Below, in pieces: positions 1 through 10,364 of a stretch of 64,000 nucleotides of DNA. The notes under the pieces were generated by a model. The model was not told where the DNA came from and did not search any database. It saw only the letters and a program-made list of their open reading frames with translations. Both the position numbers and the translations under genes were made by a program. The DNA is from Ridgeia piscesae (lineage: Eukaryota > Annelida > Polychaeta > Sabellida > Siboglinidae), in contig JAODUO010000419.1 in assembly GCA_025642075.2 (NCBI GenBank), positions 567,001 through 631,000 on the forward strand, read 5' to 3'. Numbering within the stretch: position 1 is the stretch's first letter; every line of letters starts with the position of its first letter.

Positions 1-121
1 ACGACGACAACTAAACTCAACATTTCTACGAATTAAAGAGGATAAGATTTGTGCTGGACACAGGACTAGATACGCCACAATCCACTGTGACAGTTACACA
101 CACCCGATGCCTGACATTTAC

Positions 122-1741
122 CTGGATATTCTGTCACATCCATCTGCCCGACAATAACGCCCAGTTCGGCGCTGTAGTTCGCAACCATCCGCCAGGTGTG
201 CATAGTTAATTTGCATGCTGGACACCAGGGGGCGTACCTGAAGGACGCCAAATTGTGTGCTCACAATCCGTTCAATCAGCGCTAGTCGCCCGTCAAACAC
301 GTATTAAGCCCATAAGTTAGTAGGACCTACTTGTTTTATGCTTTTAGTTTACCTTTCACCAGGAATATTCCTGCCGCCCTTCCTTCCCCTCGTCTGCGTA
401 TTCTACATTGCCTCATTGGGGGTGAATAGGACGGTTTTGCCCCTCAGATTACTCCCACTTAATCTGCCCCTATATATGAATGAATGATAAATAAATATGA
501 ACAAAACGTTTCCCCTGCATCTATTATTATGATATCGACACCACTGTTCTCGTCGGCCGGAATAGCTCAGTTGGGAGAGCGTTAGACTGAAGATCTAAAG
601 GTCCCCGGTTCAATCCCGGGTTCCGGCAACGCCGAGTTCCTGGCGGCCGACAACTTTTTATAGTACGAATTGCATACAGTTTCACTGAATAGCTATTTAT
701 TAGCTACTCCTTACGTAATCATTGATAAGTAAGTTGTTTGGCGGGAAAAAGTTTTGTTGGATCTGGAAGGGAGTTCATCTGAGGAGAAACCGAAACGGAT
801 TTTCATTGGCCTAGATTCCAACATGGAGGAACGTCCACGTCGTTGGAGGAAACAATCACTGATGATGATGACGTCGATGACGGCAATGATGATGTCAACA
901 ACGATGATGATGACAATAAGGCCTAATAGGGCGTGCAAATCTCGCGCGCGAAAACGAGGCTGGGGGCAGTTGGGGGCAGGAAGTTGTTAACGTATAGGAC
1001 TTTGTTTTGTTTTTGGTCGTAATAAGCGATCTGTTCCGAAATAACGTATTTCAGTTATATTGTCCGAAGGATTATTACAAGCAGAAGCAATGGAACACTT
1101 TGCCGGTGACAATGATCACGGAAATCATGAATTTTAATCGATTATTATGGTGGCGATCTTGCCTAATAATGAAGAGTGCCAGTTTTCGCGCAATACGACC
1201 TGTTTGGGCCAAGCGTATACATGTGTTATGATTATGTGCATTTAGACAACTTGTCAGATATAAGTAAAACGCAAATTCCGTAAAAGACACATACGGCCTA
1301 ACATCGTGTCTATTATCTGCACTACGTAAATCGCTATATATCTATGACAGTGTGATAAACTCAATATTAAATCGGACATTTAAGATAAGAAACGTATAAC
1401 ACAAGATATTTATGGACTGATTTTCCTAGTATTCATCAGTCATAAGCTACAACTGTCACCCATCGTTAGAATAGTATTCTTGTGTCCAGTCCCCAATTAG
1501 TCGCACTTAGTCCCCAGTAAGCTCCAGTCGCGCGGAGTCACGCCATGTATCGTGACCCACTTGCAGGCCCTATATTGACTGTCACTCACAGCTTGACGAG
1601 CCATTCGCCTTCGAGCATATCGCGCCAGTCGTCCTCCGTGAGTTCGACCAGGGGACTCGGCAGATCGTCGTCGTCTTCGGCGTCTTGTCCCGCGACGGCC
1701 GCCAATAGCAGAAGCACCAATGGCGCGGCGCCGAGAAACAT
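122..1741 (-). CDS. TMX1: TMX1-like thioredoxin-related transmembrane protein, 5' exons only (partial)
   Basis: Two coding exons are visible: 1741-1590 and 237-122. Exon 1 starts at an ATG and encodes a hydrophobic signal peptide (residues about 7-18, LVLLLLAAVAG), an acidic linker (DAEDDDD) and the start of a thioredoxin fold (LTEDDWRDMLEGEW). It ends CT|GTGAGT. Exon 2 begins after TCCTTCAG and restores the frame as L-YAPWCPAC, placing the CPAC redox site at about residues 56-59, followed by the conserved DVTEYP. It ends CCAG|GTAAAT. Phases agree (152 nt, then 1+114+1). CPAC (not CGHC) and the LTEDxWRxxLEGxW start are characteristic of TMX1, an ER-membrane disulfide oxidoreductase. The cis-Pro loop, the transmembrane segment and the C-terminal tail lie left of the window. 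TMX4 is the main alternative. Confidence 0.88.
556..628 (+). tRNA. tRNA-Phe (GAA)
   Basis: A 73-nt cloverleaf. The acceptor stem GCCGGAA/TTCCGGC pairs perfectly over 7 bp with discriminator A. The anticodon stem is TTAGA/TCTAA with loop CTGAAGA, so the anticodon is GAA (Phe). The T arm is CCCGG-TTCAATC-CCGGG. Internal boxes A (TAGCTCAGTTGG) and B (GGTTCAATCCC) are intact. There is no intron and CCA is not encoded. It lies in intron 1 of the TMX1-like gene on the opposite strand. Confidence 0.97.
655..659 (+). terminator. Pol III terminator of tRNA-Phe
   Basis: A run of five T begins 27 nt after the mature 3' end of the tRNA. This is the usual Pol III stop signal, and no earlier T4 run intervenes. 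Confidence 0.7.
660..1580. other. TMX1 intron 1, remainder
   Basis: No gene is seen here. There is a short GATGATGATG-type stretch at about 859-918 that opens artefactual Met/Asp frames. The rest is AT-rich unique sequence. Confidence 0.5.
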
Positions 1742-1885
1742 TTCCGTTCCGGCTCCCAGAAGCGCTTGCGAGTCCCGAGTCTTGTTTAGCGATCAGCGCC
1801 GTTATTGCACCTAAACGATCTTTTTCTACTGATCCTTGTTTTCGCCCGTTTCTGTCGCGTTCTCTTGTTACGCGCGTTCCCATTG

Positions 1886-1962
1886 TGACGTCACAGTGGC
1901 GTTTGTTGCGCGGGAAGATCGTGCGAAGTACCAATCGAACGCAGCACCGGGGGCGTATAAAA
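1886..1962 (+). promoter_or_regulatory. CpG-rich promoter block of the TMX1-like gene, with CRE, CCAAT and TATA-like motifs
   Basis: The block lies 145-220 bp upstream of the TMX1-like ATG (which reads leftward). It holds a perfect palindromic CRE, TGACGTCA (1886-1893), a CCAAT (1931-1935) and TATAAAA (1956-1962). CCAAT and TATAAAA are written on the plus strand, so as oriented they would drive rightward transcription. The CRE is orientation-free. This may be a divergent promoter. No rightward protein was recognised. Confidence 0.4.
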
Positions 1963-2059
1963 CACCCTCCGACCACCGCACGCATAGTGTATGCATGTGT
2001 ACATCTTTTGTTTTTTTTGTTTCCAGCACTCGGCAGGGTTATATGTAGATATTGTGGTT

Positions 2060-2468
2060 ACAACATTATGACCTTATGAGGTCTCATTTAATTAGTCAAT
2101 CTTTTCAGAACATTTACGGCTAGCCGACCTTTCTACATTGCCACTGAAGGTGGTCACTGCCAGGGTGCTTGTTGTCCACCTGCAGAGGTGGTTTTATGTC
2201 CCATATTGGGACGGGACCGACATTAACGTGATCCTCTAATTCACGAGGGATACACAGTCGCCGATGTTGCGAGCCAGGTTTTATACCAAATAGAGCCTAC
2301 CATTCGTGCCGTAACCGGGCCTAAACACTACATTATCGTATTAAATATAAAATATTTTGTTTCCGCAAGCAGAGAAGAGGAGTTAAGATCTCACCTTTGC
2401 AGTAGCCTATCCCTAGTGCGGCCACATCTGCTCGTCCGAGTTCATGTTGCCTTCTCACCTCCGACGTC

Positions 2469-2470
<2 letters not shown>
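2060..2470. other. Intergenic, no gene recognised
   Basis: Unique sequence with no convincing coding frame or RNA. Confidence 0.4.
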
Positions 2471-2471
<1 letters not shown>

Positions 2472-2520
<49 letters not shown>

Positions 2521-2800
2521 TGCGTGCGTGTGCTTGTGCTTGTGCGTGTGCGTGTGCGTGTGCGTGTGCGTGTGCGTGTGCGTGTGCGTGTGCGTGTGCG
2601 TGTGCGTGTGCGTGTGCGTGTGCGTGTGCGTGTGCGTGTGCGTGTGCGTGTGCGTGTGCGTGTGCGTGTGCGTGTGCGTGTGCGTGTGCGTGTGCGTGTG
2701 CGTGTGCGTGTGTTTGTGTGTGTGTGCGTGTGTGCGTGCGTGCGTGCGTGATTGTGCGTGCGTGCGTGCGTGCATGCGTGTGTGTGCGTATATGTCCTGT
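2472..2800. repeat. (TG)n / (TGCG)n / (GTGTGC)n microsatellite
   Basis: (TG)n passes into (TGCG)n and then about 28 uninterrupted hexamers GTGTGC (about 2541-2710). It is an alternating purine-pyrimidine tract throughout, prone to Z-DNA. Confidence 0.95.
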
Positions 2801-2819
2801 GTGTATACATGATTACGTC

Positions 2820-4130
2820 ATCAATATATTCATTCTATGTTTAACGCACAATATTTGGCTTCAGCGTACGACTAAAACGTCAATGAAAAATAACAAACCA
2901 TGTACTTTTGTCACACATTGTTTAAGATTATAAATAGTAATTGTTGATAACTTGAAATCGACATTAAAACGAACGGCTACATTGGACACTAATGATTCGT
3001 GCACATCGTGACAGAAGTTTTAATTGTCAGACAGTTCAGCTTGCTATCTTCATGGTAAATACCCGGGTTTTTTTAATATGCTGTTTTTGGGCGGACCAGT
3101 CGACTCGTCTGAGTACGAATTGTGCATTACAAATTATAACCATAAAAGCGAGGATTTTGACACACTGCAACAGTAATACCATCGCGAAAACCTGACGTGT
3201 CTAAATTTTAGAGTAAATTTAAAACGTGTCGTGACATAACACAAAGCTTGCCATTGATAACATACATATTGAAAATGGTGTTATTCCCTTGATTTTCAGT
3301 AGTGGTTTCCTTCTGTTTGCGTTGTATCGGGTTGAGGTAACATTACTTGTTAGTTTGTATGTCTGCGCTCTCCCGCTCGATTCGTAAAATATGTGTTACT
3401 GATGATAAAAAAATATTAAAAATAATAATAATAATAATAATAAAATAACGGTTTATTAAAAATAAATGACACATTACATTCGGTGGTACATGTCATACAC
3501 AGATTGTCATAGTTTCTATTATAAGGGTTTAAACCAAGACATGACTGACCTGCCCTCGTAACAGATGTAACATAAATGTAGATCGTTGTTTGTGCAGTTG
3601 AATAAAGAAGAAAAACTGCAATCATAAGCCATACCAATACTATTTTCACGAGTACTATACTTACAAATGCAACAATAATTTTGCTTAGTGTATATAGTCT
3701 TGATTTGCCATTTAAACGTTATAGGCCTAAATGCATAATTACAACCCATAATTGTTGCTTTGATATAATTCCCCAATTTAACACATCGATATCTAACGGT
3801 TCTGTATATTCTATTATTCATAACTTCCTGAAATCGGCACTGCGTGTATTCGTGGGTTTTCTTACTGGTAAAACGGACAGCTTCTTGACTAGTTACGCTG
3901 GTGTGCTGGCGTTCTGAGGTCGGGGCTGTTATCCATGAGCGAGTGTTGAGACAAGCTGTGATGAGTCGGTAGGTTTGAGCATCCCAGCCGTACCAGTGCG
4001 GCAAGAGTGCGAATACGTTACGAACCGAAGGTACTAATATCCCATGTAACCTATGACGCACACACGTCTGTGTTTCTCTCGCAGTTGGAAGTTGTTCGTG
4101 ATCGCACAGTCGCAGGTCTAAATAGCCGCG
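2820..4130. other. Intergenic, AT-rich, no gene recognised
   Basis: Contains a short (AAT)n run at 3420-3443. No frame with codon structure, splice logic or family resemblance was found. Confidence 0.4.
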
Positions 4131-4131
4131 C

Positions 4132-4602
4132 TGTCGCGCTTACATTTTTCCGGTCGTTAAAAACGTTCCGATTGGCGTTTTGTGCATGCGCAATAAATGT
4201 AAAATCATCAATATCCAGCGAAACAACAAACCATATTTCGGTATAAATGCCACGAGCTGTTCGTTAACTCTCCTGTGTCGATTACTGTGAAGCGTTTCTT
4301 ATATGTCGCTCAATGCAATAAAATATTACGTTTTTTTATAAATCACTGTCACGGATTATGGCGCACTACAGTCACGTGATTTACGCTTGCTATCAAAATA
4401 TGCCTCAAAACTTGTTTGCCTCGTGTTAATTTGCGACAAATAACTTTGCTGAGAGGTTATATACATCCTAACGAACAACCCGTAGTATTTATACCATGAA
4501 TGCTTTGTCTTTTCGCTGCACATTGATGATTTTACATATATCGCGCATGCGCAGAAACGTCAATCGGGACGTCTATAACGCCGGAAAAATGTAAGCGCTA
4601 CA
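4132..4602 (-). mobile_element. Long-TIR MITE, copy 1
   Basis: About 470 bp, bounded by inverted ends that start TGTCGCGCTTACATTTTTCC at the left and, read inward on the other strand, TGTAGCGCTTACATTTTTCC at the right. The inverted arms run about 80-130 bp and include a conserved TGCGCATGCGC-like core and AAAATCATCA. It is inverted relative to the copies at 25189 and 35262. There is no transposase, so it is non-autonomous. The superfamily was not identified. Confidence 0.85.
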
Positions 4603-4860
4603 GCGCTCCTCCGAAATCAACCATGCTACGGTCCTGCATAACAACACACGTGGTTTTCATTTCTTAGTGTTACGTAATAGGCCTACGTGGCGCATTACAT
4701 ACAACGTGGTATCACATTTCCCATAAAAGGGCGTTATGTGTGTTTTAATGTCTCCCGTAAGAGCAATCCCGCCTGTCATTACCAAATATATGACCGCAAT
4801 AGAGTTTCTGGTTCCCGTCTCTTCCCGTGCCATTATTCATCCACAAATTGCACCCAGCGT

Positions 4861-5960
4861 CCTCCTCTCCCCTTGTTTTCCTTCATTCCTCTTCTCCCTC
4901 CCCTTCTATCTAATCCTTTCTGTCCCACTGTCCCTTGCTCCCGTCTCATTCCAGCCACCCCCTCTCTCCCCCCTCTCTCTCCGTGTTTCCCTTCCTTTTC
5001 CCCCTCTCCCCCTCTCCCTCTCTCCCTCTCTCCCTCTCTCCCTCTCCCCCTCTCTCCCTCTCTCCCTCTCTCCCTCTCCCCCTCTCCCCCTCTCCCCTCT
5101 CTCCCTCTCTCCCTCTCTCCCTCTCTCCCTCTCTCCCTCTCTCCCTCTCTCCCTCTCTCCCTCTCTCCCTCTCTCCTCTCCCCTCTCTCCTCTCTCCATC
5201 TCTCCACCTCTCCCTCTCCCCTCTCCCCTCTCCCCCTCTCCCCTCTCCCCTCCCCCTCTCTCCCTCTCTCCCTCTCTCCCTCTCTCCCTCTCTCCCTCTC
5301 TCCTCTCTCCCTCTCTGCCTCTCTCCCTCTCTCCCTCTCTCCATCTCTCCACCTCTCCTCTCCCCCTCTCCCCCTCTCCCCTCTCCCCCTCTCCCCCTCT
5401 CCCCCTCTCTCCCTCTCTCCCCTCTCCCTCTCTCCTCTCTCCCTCTCTCCCTCTCTCCCCTCTCCCTCTCTCCCTCTCTCCCTCTCTCCCTCTCTCCCTC
5501 TCTCCCTCTCTCCTCTCTCCCTCTCCCCCTCTCCCTCTCTCCCTCTCTCCTCTCTCCCTCTCTTCTCTCTCCCTCTCTCCCTCTCTGCCTCTCTGCCTCT
5601 CTGCCTCTCTCCCTCTCTCCCTCTCTCCCTCTCTCCCTCTCTGCCTCTCTGCCTCTCTTCCTCTCTTCCTCTCTCCCTCTTTCCCTCTCTCCCTCTCTCC
5701 CTCTCTCCCTCTCTGCCTTATTCATCCCTTCTCCTAGCTCCTCCTCTCCCCTTTTCCCTCTCTTCCTCTCTCCCTCCCTCTCTCCTTGTTTCCCTTCCTT
5801 TTCCCCCTCTCCCTCTCTCCCTCTCTCCCTCTCTCCCTCTCTCCCTCTCTCCCTCTCCCTCTCTCCCTTCTCCCTCTCTGCCTCTCTCCCTCTCTCCCTC
5901 TCTCCCTCTCTCCCTCTCCATCCCTCCCCTCGCTCCTCTCTCCATTCATCTCCCTACCAT
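4861..5960. repeat. 1.1-kb polypyrimidine (CCCTCT)n satellite-like tract
   Basis: Almost pure C/T on the plus strand for over 1 kb, built of CTCTCC hexamers with CTGCCTCT and CTTCCTCT variants and a few interruptions (for example 5718-5790). It opens all frames on both strands. It is a repeat, not coding. Confidence 0.95.
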
Positions 5961-6147
5961 CCCACGTGTACCTTCTCCTCTTTCCCTTCCCCCTAGCTCC
6001 CTCCGTCAACGTGATTATTTACACACATGCCAGTCTATTACGCAAGCATATATTATGACGAACTGTGCCTTGGAGTAACTGGGACAAGTTCACCCCGGAT
6101 GCACCGGTGATCGGCTCCACCCGTACGGGCTAGCGGGCCGGGACTCC

Positions 6148-6515
6148 ACGGCGCCCTAGAGTGAGCCGCGCCACCACAGCTTCAGCCCAGTGGTACCAGC
6201 AGACCTCCCGAGGAACGATAAATTGCGATTCTCCAGGCAGGATTGTTTACATCAGTCACTGGAGGGGGTGTGTGCGTGCCCGCGCGCTTGTATGTGTGCG
6301 CGTGGGTGCGCGTGTGCGTGTATGTGCGTGGCGTGGCAGTGTGCCGTGCGGTGCGCGCGTGCCCGCGTGATGCGTGCGGTGCGCGCGGTGCGGCGTAGCG
6401 GGCTGCGGTGCGCGGTGCTCCAGCTGGCGCCCTAGAGTGATGCCGCGCTCCCTGACGTTCAGGCCAGTGGTCCAGTGCAGACCTCCCGGTTTGAATTGCG
6501 ATAATTGTCGTATTC
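6148..6515. repeat. Diverged direct duplication flanking a GTGCG-rich tract
   Basis: GCGCCCTAGAGTGA followed by CCAGTGGT...CAGACCTCCCG...AATTGCGAT occurs at about 6150-6230 and again at about 6428-6503. Between the two copies is G/T/C-rich low-complexity sequence. Confidence 0.6.
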
Positions 6516-6542
6516 TCTTCGTGCGGTTGTTTCTGTCTGGGG

Positions 6543-6728
6543 GGGTGTGTGCGTGGCGGGCGTTGTGTGCGTGCGTGTGCGTGTGCGTGTGCGTGTGCGT
6601 GTGCGTGTGCGTGTGCGTGTGCGTGTGCGTGTGCGTGCGCGTGCGCGTGCGCGTGCGCGTGCGCGTGCGCGTGCGCGTGCGCGTGCGCGTGCGCGTGCGC
6701 GTGCGCGTGCGCGTGCGCGTGCGCGTGT
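6543..6728. repeat. (GTGTGC)n to (GTGCGC)n microsatellite
   Basis: About nine GTGTGC hexamers pass into about fifteen GTGCGC hexamers. It is perfectly alternating purine-pyrimidine and GC-rich, a strong Z-DNA candidate. Confidence 0.95.
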
Positions 6729-6739
6729 GGATGTGGCAT

Positions 6740-7257
6740 TTAAAAACACGTTCTACACAACTATTCGCAGCTCTCCTGACGTTCACGGCTAGATATGTCA
6801 AAGTGAAAGATCCGGTTTTTTAATAATGCCAAATATTATTTATTCTTTTCTAATAACTTATAATTATTTTTTTCGAACCTCCTGACACATACGTCTCACA
6901 TACGTGACACATAGACTACATGAGACGTACATGACTCGCGTGCATTCGCACACATATGGTAGATCAGAATCGCATACCTAAGCTATAAAGAGGCATAATG
7001 ACTAATTCAGTTACGGCATGTATTGAGATCTGAACGGTACACAACTTAGTCATACGTACGATACATATTGCCATACGCATTACACTGACTTGGTTTACTA
7101 GCTTACGAAATACCGGTAAACTTAAAGCAACTTCATGGGTTGTCCATGAGCTCTCAGCGTTTCGCAGTGTGACATTAGTAGGCCACGGTCACTCGTTGCA
7201 CAAAACCCGGACGGAATCAGGGTACGTGCGTCAAAATAAAAGAACACGAATACTTGA
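6740..7257. other. Intergenic, no gene recognised
   Basis: Unique AT-rich sequence up to the left LTR. Nothing supportable was found. Confidence 0.4.
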
Positions 7258-7449
7258 TGTAACAGATACTATAGTAAGGACTATTGATGTTTTAGAGCTG
7301 CCATTGTGTGGCAGTTATTTAGTAAAAACGTATAGTTGACACCTCAGCCAGCAAATGGTAAAGGTCAACCTGGCAGAGTTCTGATACTGGCTGTTGAAGC
7401 CTCGTGTATGTTGAAGACTCTCATTAAAAGATGATTACACATTTTTACA
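7258..7449 (+). repeat. 5' LTR of a Ty3/gypsy-type element
   Basis: 192 bp starting TGTAACAGATA and ending TTTTTACA. It matches 12426-12601 along its length (for example CTCAGCCAGCA and AGGTCAA.CTGGCAGAGTTC). A primer-site-like TGGTGTCTC follows about 24 bp downstream (7473). The exact 3' boundary is inferred from the TG...CA ends and from where the right copy stops matching. Confidence 0.8.
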
Positions 7450-7685
7450 GGTGTTGTGCCGTTGAATTGATTTGGTGTCTCAAACTGCCGATGAATGAAA
7501 CCGCGAGAGGGGCGCCCGATGTGGGGCTTGATGAAGACGAACTGAAAGATTGTCCAGACATCGAGCGTTGACTGCAGGCAACCATGGACCGAGTCACACA
7601 TGGCGTGATAGCCAGTGTCTGGCAGTGAGACAGACACGGCGTGGTTCTGCAGGTGGCTGCTGCAGGCCACTGCACTCCACGTGCA

Positions 7686-7852
7686 GTGAAGCTGAACATT
7701 TGACCTTTGAATATGAAGCTGAACATTTGACCTTTGAATGTGAAGCTGAACATTTGACCTTTGAATATGAAGCTGAACATTTGACCTTTGAATGTGAAGC
7801 TGAACATTTGACCTTTGTATGTGAAGCTGAACATTTGACCTTTGAAGGTATT
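7686..7852. repeat. 27-bp tandem repeat, about 6 copies
   Basis: The unit GAAGCTGAACATTTGACC followed by TTTGAATRT is repeated about six times in the leader of the gypsy-type element. The unit is a multiple of three and stays open in several frames. Confidence 0.9.
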
Positions 7853-8185
7853 GAATATTATTGTTATTGTTCTCATGTCTGGACTGGGGTGTGATTAATA
7901 TTTGCAAAATGTTTAATTGTGTATGCACATACTGTTTATAACTATTGATTAATTGTGCTGTCAATATGGCTGAAGCATAATACAGGAAGGGGGTGAGAGG
8001 GGTGACACAGATCACCAATCGCTAGGTCTAATTAAGACCATGGCAATGGCACAGAAGGAAGAATCACTAAGGTCACTCACAGATCAGCCATCGGTAAAAC
8101 GTGAGCCGAGTGTGTCTCCTCATATGGGACTGTCACCATATGTGTTGAAGAAAATTTCGAAACTACCAGTATTCTCTGGATCGTC

Positions 8186-8421
8186 CCGTCTTCGGATATG
8201 CTGACTACATTCTTCCATTTGAGTTACACATGGATGCGTCAATACATGGCCTTGGAGCAGTGCTGCATCAGGAACAGCGAGGCCAGCAACGAGTCATAGC
8301 CTATGCAGGGCGTGCACTGAAGCCAAGTAAGGTCAACTACCCAGCCCACAAACTTGAATTTCTTGCACTCAAGTGGGCAATATCCGCGAAATACCAGGAC
8401 CGGCCTATACAAGGAGGACAC
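8186..8421 (+). pseudogene. Gypsy-type RNase H fragment
   Basis: The translation shows the RNase H start GYADYILPFELHMDASIHGL, followed by GAVLHQEQ, IAYAGRAL and NYPAHKLEFLALKWA. These are hallmarks of the RNase H domain after a Ty3/gypsy reverse transcriptase. The first catalytic Asp lies in MDAS and the Glu in KLEFLALKW. The frame breaks soon after. Confidence 0.88.
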
Positions 8422-8729
8422 TTACCTGAACCTGTAGACAGCCTGTGTGTGAGACAGCAGTCAGAGAAGACGACGAGAGGACATTTGGTTTGGTTGAGGT
8501 GATGTGCCTCAGCCAAGCAGCAGTAACCTATGGGGATAAACTGGTAGATACAGGAGGGACAACGATCGATGACACTAAATGGGAGCTCATCTAAAGTGAA
8601 GATCCGCTGATCAAGAAGCTGAGACAAGGCAGCAAACCCAGCCGAGATCAACAGCATTAACTAGAAAATGAATCACCAGACTTGAAAATATACCTCAATG
8701 AGTGAGATAAGCTCAGTGTACGATGAGGT

Positions 8730-9346
8730 GTGCTTCGCCGAAGGAGAATAAACCAGGATGGTAAAGAGTCATTTCAGCTCGTTCTTCCAGGTGAAAAGAG
8801 AGACGAAGCATTGACAGGTCTTCACGACCAGTTAGGTCACATGGGAAGGACTAGGACCCTGGTCCTTGTTCGTGCCCGATTCTTCTGGCCACACGTGGCA
8901 GAAGATGTGCAGAGGAAACTGCAAACCCATGAAGCCTGTATAAAGAGGAAAATATATCCAGATCGAGCACCACTTATGAACATTCGCACTCACCAGCCAT
9001 TTGAGATTATGTGTATTGACTATCTAACCATGGAACCATCAAAGGGAGGAATTGAAAATGTGTTAGTCATGACTGACCACTTCTCATGATATGCCCAGGC
9101 TGTTCCACACGCAATCAAACTGCCAACACAACAGAAAGGCATTGTATGACACATTTCTACACTATGGATTTCCACAGAGACTCCATTCAGATCAAGGAAG
9201 AAATTTCGGGAGTCAACACGGCCTATGTACCGACATTGGTGCATGCTTACAATGCGTTCAGAAACGAAGCAACTGGATTCTCGCCATTCTACCTGGTATT
9301 TGGCAGACACCCACGACTGCCAGTTGATCTAGCCATGGGTGCATAA
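8730..9346 (+). pseudogene. Gypsy-type integrase fragments (zinc and core domains)
   Basis: The first part (8730-9089) carries an HHCC-like module (LHDQLGHMGRTRT, FFWPHVAEDV, CIKRK in place of a C-x-x-C) and the core start ([22 protein letters not shown]). It stops at a TGA at 9087. The second part (9086-9346) holds a core fragment in another frame and the end [20 protein letters not shown]. Frameshifts and missing zinc ligands indicate a dead copy. Confidence 0.85.
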
Positions 9347-9493
9347 TCAAACGAACCTCAAGTAGAAGTAGAGAGCCACGCCGGTTACACCAAGCAGCTG
9401 CGGGAACGGTTGGAATCCACATATAAGATTGCTACAGCAGAAAGCAATACGTCTGTCAAGCGTCATAAAAGGCTCTAAGTCACACGTCTTAAC

Positions 9494-10250
9494 GTGGAAA
9501 TTGGTGATCGCGTGTTGGTACGAAATGTTGGCCTGCGAGGCCGCAACAAGCTGGTCGACCGATGGGAAGAAGATGTCTACGGAGTGGAGGAGCAGCCGGA
9601 GAGGGAGGCTCCTGTGTTTGTGGAGCAACAAGAAGGAGGACATGGACGCAAGAGAACGTTGCATCGGAACATGTTGCTACCAGTAAATTTCCTTCCACTA
9701 CCGAAGGAATGGGCGCCCAGAATGCGACCAAGTCTTCCAGAGGATACAAGGACAGAGACACGCCGTTGTGTGTCTGTGCGCGACACTGAGAGATGGGAAG
9801 ATGAAACAACACAGACTGACTCTGAATCAGATGATGGCGACTGTATTGTGATGAAGGAAGTTGTGACGCGAAACCCTCTTGATCCAGAGGCTGAGGAATG
9901 TGTGTCTGCTGCATGGGATCACGCATCAGAAGAAACATCCGGATATATGGATACTCCAGAACACACTTTTGACATGGAATCGGTTGATGAGGAGAGAGAC
10001 AAAAAGACTGAGGTGTCAGATGAGGAAAATTACGAAAGAAAACTTGGTGAGAATGCAGACATTCGGGGAAACTGCTGATCGTCCACCAAGTCGGGTGAGA
10101 TTATCATCACCACCTGTGTGTAACCGGCCCAAACGAGAAACACGAAAACCAGCTCGTTACACAGACATCGCTCAACAAGTACAGACTCCTGCCTTAGCAC
10201 TTTCCATGTTTAATCAAGGATTTTGTGATGTACTTGGTAAATTGTCATAG
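9494..10250 (+). pseudogene. Gypsy-type integrase C-terminal (GPY/F-like) region and tail
   Basis: GDRVLVRNVGLRGRNKLVDR leads to W...DVYGV and HGRKRTLHRNMLLPVN, the usual C-terminal integrase module. A long acidic tail follows. The last part (RPKRETRKPARY) is in a different frame, from about 10080. Confidence 0.8.
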
Positions 10251-10364
10251 ACAACTTGGGAATATGTATTTAGTAATTATCTATACTGGTTACATTCAAT
10301 GAGTTTACTCTTGGAATGTCGAGATGACATCCGTGGATGTGTTAATTACATACGAGTATTGGTG

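Noticed and set aside
1497..1985. 162-codon Arg-rich minus-strand frame
   Set aside because: It is the wrong frame over the GC-rich first exon and promoter of the TMX1-like gene. The correct frame gives the signal peptide and thioredoxin start.
2416..2933. Cys/Val, Arg/Val and His/Thr repeat frames
   Set aside because: Frames over (TG)n/(GTGTGC)n microsatellite. The same applies to 6182-6823, 29916-30263, 33361-34064 and 34664-34930.
4687..6078. 463-codon Ser/Pro/Leu-rich frame
   Set aside because: Encoded by the polypyrimidine tract. All frames and the opposite strand are also open and equally low in complexity.
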